A stretch of DNA of 64,000 nt from Pseudomonas protegens (GTDB lineage Bacteria > Pseudomonadota > Gammaproteobacteria > Pseudomonadales > Pseudomonadaceae), in NCBI RefSeq assembly GCF_013407925.2, contig NZ_CP060201.1, positions 248,001-312,000 of the forward strand, read 5' to 3'. The notes beneath the pieces were generated by a model. That model saw nothing but the letters and a program-made list of their open reading frames with translations. It made no database searches and was not told where the DNA came from. A program made the translations under genes and the position numbers. Positions 24,466 through 33,620 of this stretch are shown in pieces (position 1 is the first letter of the stretch; each line of letters opens with the position of its first letter).

Positions 24466-25916
24466 TGGCCGATCTACCCGAGTCCAATGAGTGGACAACT
24501 GGCATTTATCAACTCGAAACCTCAGACCCTGTCCTCGGTGGCCCTGAAGGCATCGACAACCTGCAGGCCAAACAGCTTGCGAACCGCACGCGGTGGCTGA
24601 AGGACAGGATCGACACGCTGGGTGTTTCCCTTGCTGGGAAAGCCGGGAAAGCAACTACCCTTGGCGGCTACGGCATCACTGATGCGTTCACCAAGCCCGA
24701 GGCCACTTCGGCTATTCAGCAAGCAATAGCGAGTCTGGTGGCATCGTCACCTGCATCACTCGACACGCTGAAGAAGCTGGCGGACGCGTTGGGTAATGAC
24801 CCGAACTTTGCCACCTCGATGACCAATGCCCTTGCAGGCAAGGCAGGAAAGGCAACCACTCTCGGTGGGTATGGCATTACCGATGCTTTCACCAAGCCAG
24901 AAACCACTTCGGCTATTCAGCAAGCAATAGCGAGTCTGGTGGCATCGTCACCTGCATCACTCGACACGCTGAAGAAGCTGGCGGACGCGTTGGGTAATGA
25001 CCCGAACTTTGCCACCTCGATGACCAGCGCCCTGGCGGGAAAGGCTAACAAGGCGACCACCCTCAGCGGCTATGGCATCACGGATGCGTATCCTAAGACC
25101 GGGACCTATTCCAGGGCGGAAGTCGATGCAGCACTTGCTGCCCAGGTGGCCAACGCGGTCCCGAAGGGGTATTGCGTGGGCTTTGTCATGTCGATGAATG
25201 CAGGGGCGCCAGCCATGGCTGTGGACGTTTTACCAGGTACTGCATGTGGCGCCGGAAATCCGGTGTTCTCGGCGGCAACCATTACCGGCGCTCTGCAGGC
25301 GGCAGGTAGCTGGACCGCAGGGACCGGCGGTAACAAGCTTGATGCGGGCACCCGAGCGGCGAACAGCTGGTATCACGTTTTCTTGATCCGCAGGAATGAA
25401 GGCGGGGAGGCGGATCTGCTGTTCTCTATGAGCAGTTCGGCCCCTGCTGTTCCTGCTGGTTATGAGTTGGTAATGCGCCTCAAGGGGCGCGCACTGCGAA
25501 CTGATGGGGCTGCGAACATCGCTCCATTCATCAACTACGGTAACAGCACGGACTGGAAGATTCTGCCCTTCGATATGACCCTGGCGGCAGTACCAACAAG
25601 CAGTCACACGGTCACTATCAGTGTTCCCCCCGGCGTCAGAGTTCGGGCGTGCTTCTACGTCTCGGCTATTGGAGAAGGGCCGCTGATCTATGTTCGTTCC
25701 CCCGATGCTGCTGCAGCTGTGCTCGGTGTCACTTCGGGCGGTGCGTACGCGGGCGGGGTTGGTCTGGACAGTACTTCTTATCTGAACGAGAACTTTGCGA
25801 GCTATTGCGAAGCGTCCACAAATCAAAGTGCCCAGGTGGTTGTACAGGTCTTTGCCTGGCCAAACTATCTAGTTCAATCGGCCCGGCTTTTAACAGCCGG
25901 CTGGCGGGAGGATTAA
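24465..25916 (+). CDS. Tail fibre protein with duplicated shaft repeat
   Basis: A 483-residue fibre. Residues 1-60 are an attachment domain (ASNRTRWLKDRI-like, here QLANRTRWLKDRID). Residues about 58-205 are two nearly identical 67-residue shaft units and a partial third, each with the KATTLGGYGITDAF motif. The rest (about 240-483) is a receptor-binding tip rich in Gly/Ala. The repeat is also nearly identical at DNA level, so recently copied. The tip should set host range. Confidence 0.85.
   Translation: MADLPESNEWTTGIYQLETSDPVLGGPEGIDNLQAKQLANRTRWLKDRIDTLGVSLAGKAGKATTLGGYGITDAFTKPEATSAIQQAIASLVASSPASLDTLKKLADALGNDPNFATSMTNALAGKAGKATTLGGYGITDAFTKPETTSAIQQAIASLVASSPASLDTLKKLADALGNDPNFATSMTSALAGKANKATTLSGYGITDAYPKTGTYSRAEVDAALAAQVANAVPKGYCVGFVMSMNAGAPAMAVDVLPGTACGAGNPVFSAATITGALQAAGSWTAGTGGNKLDAGTRAANSWYHVFLIRRNEGGEADLLFSMSSSAPAVPAGYELVMRLKGRALRTDGAANIAPFINYGNSTDWKILPFDMTLAAVPTSSHTVTISVPPGVRVRACFYVSAIGEGPLIYVRSPDAAAAVLGVTSGGAYAGGVGLDSTSYLNENFASYCEASTNQSAQVVVQVFAWPNYLVQSARLLTAGWRED
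24703..25026 (+). repeat. 201-bp tandem duplication in the tail fibre gene
   Basis: Bases 24703-24825 recur without change at 24904-25026, a shift of 201 bases (67 codons, in frame). Flanking parts of the unit (KATTLGGYGITDAF) are conserved in protein but differ at synonymous sites, so the identical 123 bases point to gene conversion or a fresh duplication. Confidence 0.85.
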
Positions 25917-25919
25917 GCA

Positions 25920-26279
25920 ATGCCGTATGTACAGCGCACCGAGAGCGGCCGAATTTTCGGTCAGTTCGCAAACCTGCAGCCTGGTTTCGCGGAAGAGTGG
26001 ATAGAAGAGGGTTCGCCGGAGTTGTCGCCGATTGATCCCGACCAGCTCGCGCTTGCCGAGCGTGTTTGGCGTGACGGCGAGTTAGTTGCGGTCATGTGGC
26101 TGCGCGAGCGGCACCGCGATCAGCTTGAAATTGAAGCCCCTACAACGTTGACGGGGGAACAGTTCAAGGAGCTGCTTGTGTACATGCAAGCTCTGCGCGA
26201 CTGGCCACAGTCACCGGACTTTCCTGCTAGTCAGCACCGCCCAATATCTCCGACTTGGTTAGCAGGGCAGATCGAGTAA
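25920..26279 (+). CDS. Tail fibre assembly / phage tail protein
   Basis: A 119-residue protein directly after the fibre. It contains WIEEGSPELSP, then WLRERHRDQLEI and GEQFKELLVYMQALRDWPQSPDFP; the last segment is typical of fibre assembly chaperones. It likely helps the fibre trimerise. Last gene of the prophage seen here. Confidence 0.75.
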   Translation: MPYVQRTESGRIFGQFANLQPGFAEEWIEEGSPELSPIDPDQLALAERVWRDGELVAVMWLRERHRDQLEIEAPTTLTGEQFKELLVYMQALRDWPQSPDFPASQHRPISPTWLAGQIE

Positions 26280-26404
26280 TGTTCTGCTTGGCTTGCTCAC
26301 CTCAGCAATTCAATTGCAGCAGATGCAATAACTTCTGAGGTGATTTATCTCAATTCAGGTTTTAGATTTTTCGCACGCGGCATCATCTGAGGCCCCGACC
26401 TTTT
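26280..26404. other. Probable prophage right end
   Basis: AT-richer sequence between the last phage gene and chromosomal repeats. It holds a nine-base inverted repeat (TCACCTCAG at about 26298 and CTGAGGTGA at about 26335) with a 29-base loop. No second copy of an end sequence is in the window, so the exact junction is not fixed. The host side begins by 26405, where the BIME next to the quinone reductase starts. Confidence 0.45.
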
Positions 26405-26519
26405 CCAATCCCCACCCTCCCTCACCGTAGGAGCTGGCTTGCCAGCGAAGACGTCCGCCCAGGCGGTGCAAGACTTGCGGGCCTCTTCGCCGGCAAGCCG
26501 GCTCCTACAAGGGGATTGG
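26405..26519. repeat. Paired inverted REP elements (BIME)
   Basis: Outer arms CCAATCCCC (26405-26413) and GGGGATTGG (26511-26519) enclose two inverted REP units, GTAGGAGCTGGCTTGCCAGC at 26427 and its complement-type GCCGGCAAGCCGGCTCCTAC ending at 26508. This is the common Pseudomonas REP family. It lies past the stop of the quinone reductase and can act as its 3' end. Confidence 0.85.
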
Positions 26520-26546
26520 CGGTAGGTGGGGCACCGTTGGGTCCGC

Positions 26547-27251
26547 TCAGGCTGGGAGGGGGTGCAGGGCTTCGTCGAATTGGTCCAGACGGGGGAAAAC
26601 CAGCGGTTGCTCGTCTGCAAGATGCTCCAGGCGCTGCCGGTAGCGGTGCAGGAATTCTTCTCGGGCTTCCTGGCTGATGTAGGGCACGTGCCAGGCCACA
26701 AAGGGCTCCAGCACATCACAGCCGACATAGGCCAACGTACCCCGCAGCAACGGACGCAGCATGTCCTCCAGCGGGCCATGGATCGCGCCTTCGCCAAACA
26801 TGTGCTCGCGCCCGCCCAGGGTCAGGGTCACCAGGGCTTTCTTGCCCACCAGCCCGCCCTGGTCATAGAAACGCTTGCCGCCATAACACACCCCCGACAC
26901 CAGCACCCGGTCGATCCAGCCCTTGAGCATGGCCGGCACCGAGAACCAGAACACCGGGAAGTTGAGGATCAACAGGTCAGCCCACAGCAGCTTGTCCAGC
27001 TCTGCCTGGATGTCGGCGGCGATGCTCTGGTTCTTCACCCCCAGGCGCTGCTCCAGGGCGTACACCAGGTAATCCGGGTTGTCCCGGGCGGCAAAGTCGG
27101 CGGCGCTGGCCACCGGGTTCCAGTTCATTGCGTATAAATCGCTGACCTGCACCTGGTGCCCCTGGGCCTCCAGGGTGCTGCGGGCCTGGTCGCGCAAGGC
27201 GGCGGTGAAGGATTGCGGTTCGGGGTGGGCGTGGACGATCAGTACCTTCAT
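26547..27251 (-). CDS. NAD(P)H quinone reductase-like flavoprotein
   Basis: A 234-residue protein of the NQO1/MdaB/KefF flavodoxin-like family: start MKVLIVHAHPEPQSF for flavin phosphate binding, LLILNFPVFWFSVPAMLKGW in the middle, and a GGREHMFGEGAIHG stretch. It reduces quinones or similar electrophiles with two electrons. Start codon lies nine bases after the aruH stop, with GAGGAG ribosome site, so it is the last gene of the operon. PA4975 has the same place next to aruH in P. aeruginosa. Confidence 0.82.
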   Translation of the reverse strand: MKVLIVHAHPEPQSFTAALRDQARSTLEAQGHQVQVSDLYAMNWNPVASAADFAARDNPDYLVYALEQRLGVKNQSIAADIQAELDKLLWADLLILNFPVFWFSVPAMLKGWIDRVLVSGVCYGGKRFYDQGGLVGKKALVTLTLGGREHMFGEGAIHGPLEDMLRPLLRGTLAYVGCDVLEPFVAWHVPYISQEAREEFLHRYRQRLEHLADEQPLVFPRLDQFDEALHPLPA

Positions 27252-27260
27252 GAAGACTCC

Positions 27261-28469
27261 TCAAGCAGTAGGCAAAGTGGCGGGGGCAACGCGGCGACTC
27301 AGGCAGTGCTCGGCGCACTGGGCAATCCGCCGGCAGGCTTCGCGCAAGTCCTCCGGCTGCAGCACCAGCCCCAGGCGGATATGCCCGGCGGCGCTGGGGC
27401 CGAAGGCTTCGCCGGCCAGCACCGAGACGCCCTGCTCGTCCAGCAGGCGCTGGCTGAAGGCCTGGGCGCTGAGCCCGGTGGCGCGGATGTCGACCATGAC
27501 GAACATGCCGCCGTCGGGCTTCAGCGGCCGCGCGCCGGGGCAATCGGCCAGGCAGTCGCAGACCAGATCCCGCCGCTGGCGATAGGCCTCGGCCATCTGC
27601 CGCAGCTGCGGCAAGGGTTGCTCCAGGGCCACGATGGCCGCGTCCTGGATGAATTCCGGCGAGCCGTAGAGCATGCACAGGGCGAGGTTTTCCAGGTGCG
27701 CGGCCAGGGACGACGGCGCCACCACCCAGCCCAGGCGCCAGCCGGTCATGGCGTGGGACTTGGACAGGCTGTTGAGGGTCGCAGTGCGCTCGGCCATGCC
27801 CGGCAGGCTGGCCGGGCTGACATGCTCGCCCTCGTACAGCAGCTCGCTGTAGACCTCGTCGCAGATCAGCCACAGGTCATGTTCGATGCACAGTGCCGCC
27901 AGGGCCTCCCAGGTGGCCCGGGGAATGCTCGCGCCCGTGGGGTTGTGCGGGCTGTTGAGCACCAGGGCCCGAGTCTTGCCGGTGATGCGCGCGGCCACCG
28001 CTGCGGGCTGCACCCGAAAGCCGTCCTCGGCCCGCACCGGCAGCGGCACCACCTGGGCATTGCAGGCGCCGAATACCGCTTCATAGGTGACGTACATCGG
28101 CTCGGCCACGATCACCTCATCGCCCGGGTCCAGCAGGCACTGGGCCACGCTGTACAGCGCGCACTGGGCACCGGCCAGCACCACCACTTGCTCGGCATCC
28201 ACCACTTGCCCGCTGCGCTGCTGATGGCGCCGGGCAATGGCCTCGCGCAAGGCGCGCTTGCCGCGCACATCGGCGTAATGGGTGTGGCCGGCCTGCAGGC
28301 TGTCGATGGCCGCCTGGACGATGGGTTGCGGAGTGTCGAAATCCGGGTCGCCCACCGACAGCAACCAGACTTCCTCGCCACGTTCGCGTTTGGCCAGGGC
28401 CCGGTAATGAATGTCCCAGGCGGCGGCGCCGTCTCCGGCAATACGTTGGGTCAGTTGAGAAAAGCGCAT
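27261..28469 (-). CDS. aruH: Arginine:pyruvate transaminase
   Basis: A 402-residue fold-type I PLP aminotransferase: AGAQCALYSVAQ for the cofactor phosphate, NSPHNPTGASIP, and the Schiff-base lysine in SLSKSHAMTGWRLGW (about residue 235). Adjacent aruI makes the arginine:pyruvate transaminase AruH the best call, giving 2-ketoarginine and alanine. The cluster order agrees with P. aeruginosa PA4976. Start has GGAG eight bases upstream. Substrate assignment rests on context. Confidence 0.8.
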   Translation of the reverse strand: MRFSQLTQRIAGDGAAAWDIHYRALAKRERGEEVWLLSVGDPDFDTPQPIVQAAIDSLQAGHTHYADVRGKRALREAIARRHQQRSGQVVDAEQVVVLAGAQCALYSVAQCLLDPGDEVIVAEPMYVTYEAVFGACNAQVVPLPVRAEDGFRVQPAAVAARITGKTRALVLNSPHNPTGASIPRATWEALAALCIEHDLWLICDEVYSELLYEGEHVSPASLPGMAERTATLNSLSKSHAMTGWRLGWVVAPSSLAAHLENLALCMLYGSPEFIQDAAIVALEQPLPQLRQMAEAYRQRRDLVCDCLADCPGARPLKPDGGMFVMVDIRATGLSAQAFSQRLLDEQGVSVLAGEAFGPSAAGHIRLGLVLQPEDLREACRRIAQCAEHCLSRRVAPATLPTA

Positions 28470-28496
28470 GCTCAGGCTCCAGACAAAAAGGGATGG

Positions 28497-30104
28497 TCAG
28501 CGCGCGCAGGCGTGCTTGAGTTCGATCAGGGTCAGGCCATTGCGGGCAAAGCCGCTGCGCAGCTCCTGCTGCAACCCATCGAGGCTGGCGGGCTGGCTGA
28601 CGCTGCAACCAAAGGCCCGGGCCAGGGCGGCAAAATCCGGATTGCGCGGCAGCACGCCAATGGGCTCGATGTTCAGATCCAGCATGTCATCGCGGATCTG
28701 CCCCAGGGCGTCGTTGTTCCACAGCAAGACCACCAGCGGGCCGTCCAGCTCCTCCACCGCCGTGGCCAGCTCCTGCACGGTGTAGAGAAAACCGCCATCG
28801 CCCACCAGCACCAGCCCGGGACGCTCGGGGGCACCGAGCTTGGCGCCGATGCCGGCCGGCAAGCCGTAGCCGAGGGTGCCGTAGCCGGTGGGATGCAGCC
28901 AGCTGCGGGTGGCCCGGCTCGGGTACAGGTAGTTGCCGCTGTAGGCCAGCTGGGTCATGTCGCTGGCGATAAAGCCGTGCTCTGGCAACTCGGCGGCAAT
29001 CCGTTGCAGGATCGAGCGGTGAATCTGTTGCAAAGGCCCCTGCCCGCTCTGCAGCGCCTGGCGCAGATCGGCCACCGCGTGAATCGCCGCCCCCGCTTCG
29101 GCCGGTGTGGGTGGCAAGGCCTGGAGCAAGGCGTCCAGGGTGGCGCGGGCATCGCCGTGCAAAGCCACCGCACACGGGTAGAAGTCATTGAACTTGCGCG
29201 GGTCGATATCCAGGCGCAGCAGCTCGCCGTTCAGCGGCAGGCGCTCGCGCCAATAGTCGGTGTCGGCCATCTCGGTGCCCACCGCCAGCACCACGTCGGC
29301 CTGAGCGATCAACTGCCAGCCGGGCTCGACACACAAGGTCGCCCCGGCGTTCAGCGGCGCCTCCTCCGGCAGCAGGCCCTTGCCGGCGACGCTGCTGAAA
29401 AACACTGCGCCCAACCGGGTGCTCAAGGCGCGCAGTTGCTCGGCGGCGTGCAGCGCGCCACCGCCGGCAATGATCATCGGCCGCTTGGCCTTGCGCAGTG
29501 TGTCCGCCGCCTGCTGGATATCCGCCGCCGCAGCCGGGCCGCGAGCCGGGCGCCGCCGCACTTCGCCGGTCCAGTCCCGAGCGACCCTGGCCGCCAGCAC
29601 ATCCAGGGGCACGCTGATGTGCACCGGGCGCGGGCGCTGGCTGTCGAACACGGCAAAAGCCCGGGCGATCAGCTCGGGCAAGTCCTCCGGGCTCAGGGCC
29701 AGGGCCGAGAACGCGGTGATCGGCGCGGTAATCGCCCGCTGGTCCTGGGTTTCATGCAGCGAGCCCCAGCCCTTGCCCAGGCTGGCGCTGTGGTTGACGC
29801 TGGAAATCACCAGCAGCGGAATCGAGTCGGCATAAGCCTGGCCAATCGGCGTGGCGACGTTGGTCACCCCCGGGCCGCTGATAACGAAACACACCCCGGG
29901 CTTGCCACTGACCCGGGCGTAACCGTCGGCCATGAAGCCCGCGCCCTGCTCGTGGCGGGTCAGCACATGGCGAATGCCGCTGCCGGGCAGGCCGCGATAC
30001 AGCTCCAGGGTGTGCACCCCGGGAATGCCGAACACCGTGTCCACGCCGTAGTTGGCCAGCAGGCGCACCAGGGCCTGGCCACCGGTCAAGGTCTGATCGT
30101 GCAT
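28497..30104 (-). CDS. aruI: 2-Ketoarginine (5-guanidino-2-oxopentanoate) decarboxylase
   Basis: A 535-residue thiamine-diphosphate enzyme of the acetolactate synthase/decarboxylase family. ATG at 30104 is chosen for AGGAG nine bases upstream; a longer start at 30128 would run into the gene before. The N-terminal pyrimidine domain holds catalytic Glu in TRHEQGAGFMADGYAR; the C-terminal domain has the ThDP motif GDGGFLYTV...WNN. With AruH beside it the likely reaction is decarboxylation of 2-ketoarginine to 4-guanidinobutyraldehyde. Matches PA4977 in order. Confidence 0.82.
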   Translation of the reverse strand: MHDQTLTGGQALVRLLANYGVDTVFGIPGVHTLELYRGLPGSGIRHVLTRHEQGAGFMADGYARVSGKPGVCFVISGPGVTNVATPIGQAYADSIPLLVISSVNHSASLGKGWGSLHETQDQRAITAPITAFSALALSPEDLPELIARAFAVFDSQRPRPVHISVPLDVLAARVARDWTGEVRRRPARGPAAAADIQQAADTLRKAKRPMIIAGGGALHAAEQLRALSTRLGAVFFSSVAGKGLLPEEAPLNAGATLCVEPGWQLIAQADVVLAVGTEMADTDYWRERLPLNGELLRLDIDPRKFNDFYPCAVALHGDARATLDALLQALPPTPAEAGAAIHAVADLRQALQSGQGPLQQIHRSILQRIAAELPEHGFIASDMTQLAYSGNYLYPSRATRSWLHPTGYGTLGYGLPAGIGAKLGAPERPGLVLVGDGGFLYTVQELATAVEELDGPLVVLLWNNDALGQIRDDMLDLNIEPIGVLPRNPDFAALARAFGCSVSQPASLDGLQQELRSGFARNGLTLIELKHACAR

Positions 30105-30114
30105 GTCTCTCTCC

Positions 30115-32214
30115 TCAAGCCTGGCCAAGGCGAATCAACGCATCGACCGCGACGGTGCCCTGGGCACCGACCAACAATGGGTTCACATCCAGTTCCAGCA
30201 GTTGCCCGGCGTGTTCGCAGGCGTAGTCCGCCACCGCGCCGATGGCCGCCACCAGGGCGTCAAGGTCAGCCGTCGGGCGCCCGCGAAAGCCTTGCAGCAA
30301 GGCGGCGCTGCGCAGGCTGAGCAGGGCCTGGCGGATCGCCCCTTCGGTGGTCGGCAGCAGCAGGCTGCGACTGTCCTTGAGCAGTTCCACCAGTACCCCA
30401 CCGGCACCGATCACCAGGGCCAGGGCGAAGTCGTTCTCGCGCTTGATGCCGACAATCAACTCCGCCAGGGGCGGCGCGGCCATGGGTTCCAGCAACACCC
30501 GCTCAAAAGCCACGCCGGGGGCATGCTCGACGATCCGCGTGCGCATCAGGCGCAGGGCCGCGCTCAGCGCTTCAGGGTCCTTGAGATTCAGGGCCACCGC
30601 CCCGGCCTCGGTCTTGTGCGGCAACTGTGCGCTGACCGCCTTGAGCACCAGCGGGTAACCGACCGCAGCCGCCGCGCTCAGGGCCTGCTCGGGGGTGCTC
30701 AATACACCGTCAGGGATGCTCAGGCCGAAGCCGCGCAAGGCCTGCTTGGACTGCCACTCGTCCAGCAGCACGCTCGCGCCATGCAGGGCCTGCGGACACA
30801 GCAGCACCAGGGCCGATTCCCCCAGGGCCAGCAGTGCCGGACGTCGCTGTTGATAGGCGACGATCCGGCCCCAGGCCGCCAGGCCATCCTCCACCCCTTG
30901 CAAGGCGGGAATGCCGTGGCCGTGCAAACGCTCACGGGCGCTGGCGGGCAGCAGTTCGGGAAAGGCCGAAGTGACAAAACCGCGCTTGCCGTGGCGTTGC
31001 AGCGCCGCGCAGAACAGCTCCAGCAGCAGGTCGCATTCCTTGCGCTCGCCGGTGAACTCGGCCGGGTAATCCAGCACCAGCATGGCGCTGTCGGCCTCGG
31101 TACGCAGCGCCGTGTCGAGCATGGCTTGCAAGGCCTGGGCATCACCCCAGATCGCGGTGGTGAAATCCAGCGGGTTGACCAGATTGGCGTAGCCCGGCAG
31201 CACCCGGGACAGCTCGGCACATTGCCCGGCATCCAGCTTGGGCAGCATCAGGCCGTTGCGCTCGGCGTAGTCGGCGATCAGCCCGGCGTCGCCGCCGGAA
31301 CAGGCCAGGGCCATCAGGTGCGGGCCGGCCGGCAACTGCCCGCAAGAGGCGGCCTTCAAGGTCTCGACAAAACTCACCGGGCCGCTGACCCGGATCACCC
31401 CCAGACGCTGGAACAACGCGTCGTACAGCGCGTCCGATCCCGACAGTGAACTGGTGTGACTCAAGGCCAGTTCGGCGCCGATCTGCGACACCCCGGTCTT
31501 CAGGGCGATGATCGGAATGCCCTTCTCCAGGGCCTTGTGCGCCGCCCGGGCAAAACCCGGCACGTTCTTCAGGCCTTCCAGGTGCAGGCCGATGGCCGTG
31601 ACCCGTGGTTCGTCCAGCAGCACGTCCATCAGCTCGGCAATGCCCAACTGCGCCTGATTGCCCACCGACGCCATGTAGGCCACCGGCAGCGAGCGATCGC
31701 TCATGGACAGGTTGTAGGCAAAGTTGCCGCTCTGGGTCAGCACCGCCACACCGCGTTCCACGGGTTGACCGCCATGGGCCACCGGCCACAGCGCGGCGCT
31801 GTGCAGGTAGTCCAGCAGGCCGTAGCAGTTGGGGCCCAACAGCGCCATGTCGCCTGCGGCCTGGAGCAGTTGCTGCTGCAGGGCCTGGCCCTCGGCGCCG
31901 GTTTCGGCAAAGCCCGAGGCGTAGCAGATCGCCCCGCCCGCGCCCTTGGCCGCCAGTTCCCCGACGCAAGTCAGGGTCAGCTCGCGGTTGGTGGCGACGA
32001 ACACCGCATCCGGACCGCAGGGCAGTTGTTCGATGCTGGCCACGCAGGGCACGCCATCGAGCTCGGCATGCTGCGGGTTGACCAGCCACATGGGCCCGGC
32101 AAAACCGCCTTCGGCGCAGCGCTTGAGGGCCCGGGCCATGCTGCGCCCACCGACGAAAGCCAGGTGCCGGGGCGCCAGCAGGCGTTTGAGATTGTCACGC
32201 AAGGTCTGGGACAT
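30115..32214 (-). CDS. ADP-forming acyl-CoA synthetase (fused alpha-beta)
   Basis: A 699-residue protein: CoA-binding domain (residues 1-130), succinyl-CoA-ligase-like domain with the probable phospho-histidine in LALSHTSSLSGSDALYDALF (about residue 258), and a C-terminal ATP-grasp domain (about 480-699). Such fused enzymes convert a carboxylic acid, ATP and CoA to acyl-CoA, ADP and phosphate. It lies 10 bases before aruI and 21 after the acyl-CoA dehydrogenase, in one operon. The acid is unknown; 4-guanidinobutyrate or a downstream acid is an inference from context. Confidence 0.85.
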   Translation of the reverse strand: MSQTLRDNLKRLLAPRHLAFVGGRSMARALKRCAEGGFAGPMWLVNPQHAELDGVPCVASIEQLPCGPDAVFVATNRELTLTCVGELAAKGAGGAICYASGFAETGAEGQALQQQLLQAAGDMALLGPNCYGLLDYLHSAALWPVAHGGQPVERGVAVLTQSGNFAYNLSMSDRSLPVAYMASVGNQAQLGIAELMDVLLDEPRVTAIGLHLEGLKNVPGFARAAHKALEKGIPIIALKTGVSQIGAELALSHTSSLSGSDALYDALFQRLGVIRVSGPVSFVETLKAASCGQLPAGPHLMALACSGGDAGLIADYAERNGLMLPKLDAGQCAELSRVLPGYANLVNPLDFTTAIWGDAQALQAMLDTALRTEADSAMLVLDYPAEFTGERKECDLLLELFCAALQRHGKRGFVTSAFPELLPASARERLHGHGIPALQGVEDGLAAWGRIVAYQQRRPALLALGESALVLLCPQALHGASVLLDEWQSKQALRGFGLSIPDGVLSTPEQALSAAAAVGYPLVLKAVSAQLPHKTEAGAVALNLKDPEALSAALRLMRTRIVEHAPGVAFERVLLEPMAAPPLAELIVGIKRENDFALALVIGAGGVLVELLKDSRSLLLPTTEGAIRQALLSLRSAALLQGFRGRPTADLDALVAAIGAVADYACEHAGQLLELDVNPLLVGAQGTVAVDALIRLGQA

Positions 32215-32235
32215 GACGGCAATTCTCCAGGGCGC

Positions 32236-33396
32236 TCAGCGCATCAGCGGCCGCAGCAGTTCACGGGAAATGATGTGGCGCTGGATCTCCGAAGTGCCTT
32301 CCCAGATGCGCTCGATCCGCGCATTACGCCAGATGCGTTCCACCGGGCCTTCGTCCATCAGGCCCATGCCGCCGTAGATCTGCACCGCCTCGTCGGCCAC
32401 CCGGCCCAGCACTTCACTGGCGAACAGCTTGGCCATGCCGGCCTCGCCGTCGGTCATGCTGCCCTGGTCCATCTTCCACGCGGTGTGCAGGGTCAACAGC
32501 TCGGCGGCGCGGATCTGCGTGGCCATGTCCGCCAGCTTGAACGACACCCCCTGGTAACTGCCGATGGCCTGGCCGAACTGCTTGCGATCCGCCGCCCATT
32601 GCAGGGAGGCATCCAGGGCGCGCTGGGCCTGCCCGACGCAGTTGGCCGCCACCATCACTCGCCCGGCGGTGAGCCAGGCGTTGGCCACTTCCCAACCCTT
32701 GCCCACCTCCCCCAGCACCTTGTTGGCCGGTACCCGGCAGTCGTCAAAGAACATCTCGAAGGTGTGGTAGCCACGGTTGCTCACGCACTTGGGGCCACGG
32801 CGGATGGTCAGGCCCGGGGTGTCGCGGTCCACCAGGAACGCGGTCACCGCGTTGCGCTGGCGGCCGTTGTGCTCATAGGTGCCGGTGACCGCGAAAACGA
32901 TGGCGAAATCCGCATGCCCGGCGTGGCTGATGAAATGCTTGCTGCCGTTGAGCACGAAGTCGCCGCCATCGCGCACGGCGCGGGTCTTGATCGCATTGGC
33001 ATCGGAACCGGCGCCGGGCTCGGTCAGGGCGAAACAGTCGACCTTGCGCCCTTGCACACAGGGCAGCAGGTAGTCGCCGATCTGCGAGCCGGTACAGGCC
33101 ATGAGGATTTTCGAAGGCCGGGCCACGAACACATGCAAGGCCCAGGAACACTTGGCCAGCTCACGCTCGATCAGCGCCTGGGACAGGTAGTCCAGGCCGC
33201 CGCCGCCCACCTCCTCGGGCATGTTGAAAGCATAGAAACCGGCGGCGATGGCTTTGCTGCGGATCTCCCCGGCAAGGTCGGCGCTGACCTCATCGGCGCG
33301 GTCCACCGCCTCTTCGTGGGGCAGCAACTCCTTGCTGACAAAACTGCGAACCGCGTCCACCAGCATTTCTTGTTCTTGGCTGAGTTGGAAATTCAT
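32236..33396 (-). CDS. Acyl-CoA dehydrogenase
   Basis: A 386-residue flavoprotein. ATG at 33396 is chosen because MNFQLSQEQEML is the normal start of the family and upstream sequence is a REP element. Family signatures: FALTEPGAGSDA (about residue 128), NGSKHFISHAGHAD, and near the end YGGMGLMDEGPVERIWRNARIERIWEG. It introduces an alpha-beta double bond into an acyl-CoA and passes electrons to ETF. Substrate not readable; with its neighbours it forms a short beta-oxidation set. Confidence 0.9.
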   Translation of the reverse strand: MNFQLSQEQEMLVDAVRSFVSKELLPHEEAVDRADEVSADLAGEIRSKAIAAGFYAFNMPEEVGGGGLDYLSQALIERELAKCSWALHVFVARPSKILMACTGSQIGDYLLPCVQGRKVDCFALTEPGAGSDANAIKTRAVRDGGDFVLNGSKHFISHAGHADFAIVFAVTGTYEHNGRQRNAVTAFLVDRDTPGLTIRRGPKCVSNRGYHTFEMFFDDCRVPANKVLGEVGKGWEVANAWLTAGRVMVAANCVGQAQRALDASLQWAADRKQFGQAIGSYQGVSFKLADMATQIRAAELLTLHTAWKMDQGSMTDGEAGMAKLFASEVLGRVADEAVQIYGGMGLMDEGPVERIWRNARIERIWEGTSEIQRHIISRELLRPLMR

Positions 33397-33470
33397 GGCG
33401 CTACCTGTGAGTGAGTGACGGTGCAAAAAAACAGTGATCTGACAGTACGATCTGGCGAAAAAACCTTCCC

Positions 33471-33620
33471 GTAGGAGCCAGCTTGCTGGCGAACAGGCCC
33501 TTGAATAAGGCGCTGTTCTTGCGGGCGCCTTCGCCGGCAAGCCGGCTCCTACAAAAGGGGCGCATGGCCCAGGGGCCCTTTCGCCGGCAAACCGAGCGCC
33601 GCCCGGCCGCTCCTACACCC
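33471..33620. repeat. REP elements between operon genes
   Basis: GTAGGAGCCAGCTTGCTGGCG at 33471 pairs with GCCGGCAAGCCGGCTCCTAC ending 33552, a BIME like that at 26405. A third, more worn REP unit (TTTCGCCGGCAAACCGAG ... CGGCCGCTCCTACA) follows to about 33618. These fill the 216-base gap between enoyl-CoA hydratase and acyl-CoA dehydrogenase and may attenuate or process the operon mRNA. Confidence 0.8.

Noticed and set aside
24640..25090. CRISPR-like array
   Set aside because: The repeat is a 201-bp in-frame unit of the tail fibre gene, not short repeats with unique spacers.
1..26279. Domesticated tailocin instead of prophage
   Set aside because: A full head set is present (terminase, portal, gpF, protease/scaffold, major capsid, decoration) and none looks broken, so this is a phage and not a headless tail.
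26298..26343. Inverted repeat as a rho-independent terminator
   Set aside because: The loop is 29 bases and no T-run follows; it may instead belong to the prophage end.
27156..30320. A 1054-codon open frame on the plus strand
   Set aside because: It runs antisense through aruH and aruI, whose motifs and ribosome sites are clear. Its product is His/Gln/Gly-rich low-complexity sequence, as expected for the shadow of GC-rich genes.
31456..33414. A 652-codon plus-strand frame, and similar long frames at 37431-39551, 44113-46383 and 61001-63283
   Set aside because: All are antisense to well-supported genes (acyl-CoA genes, aruS, the oxidoreductase, katG) and have no family features.
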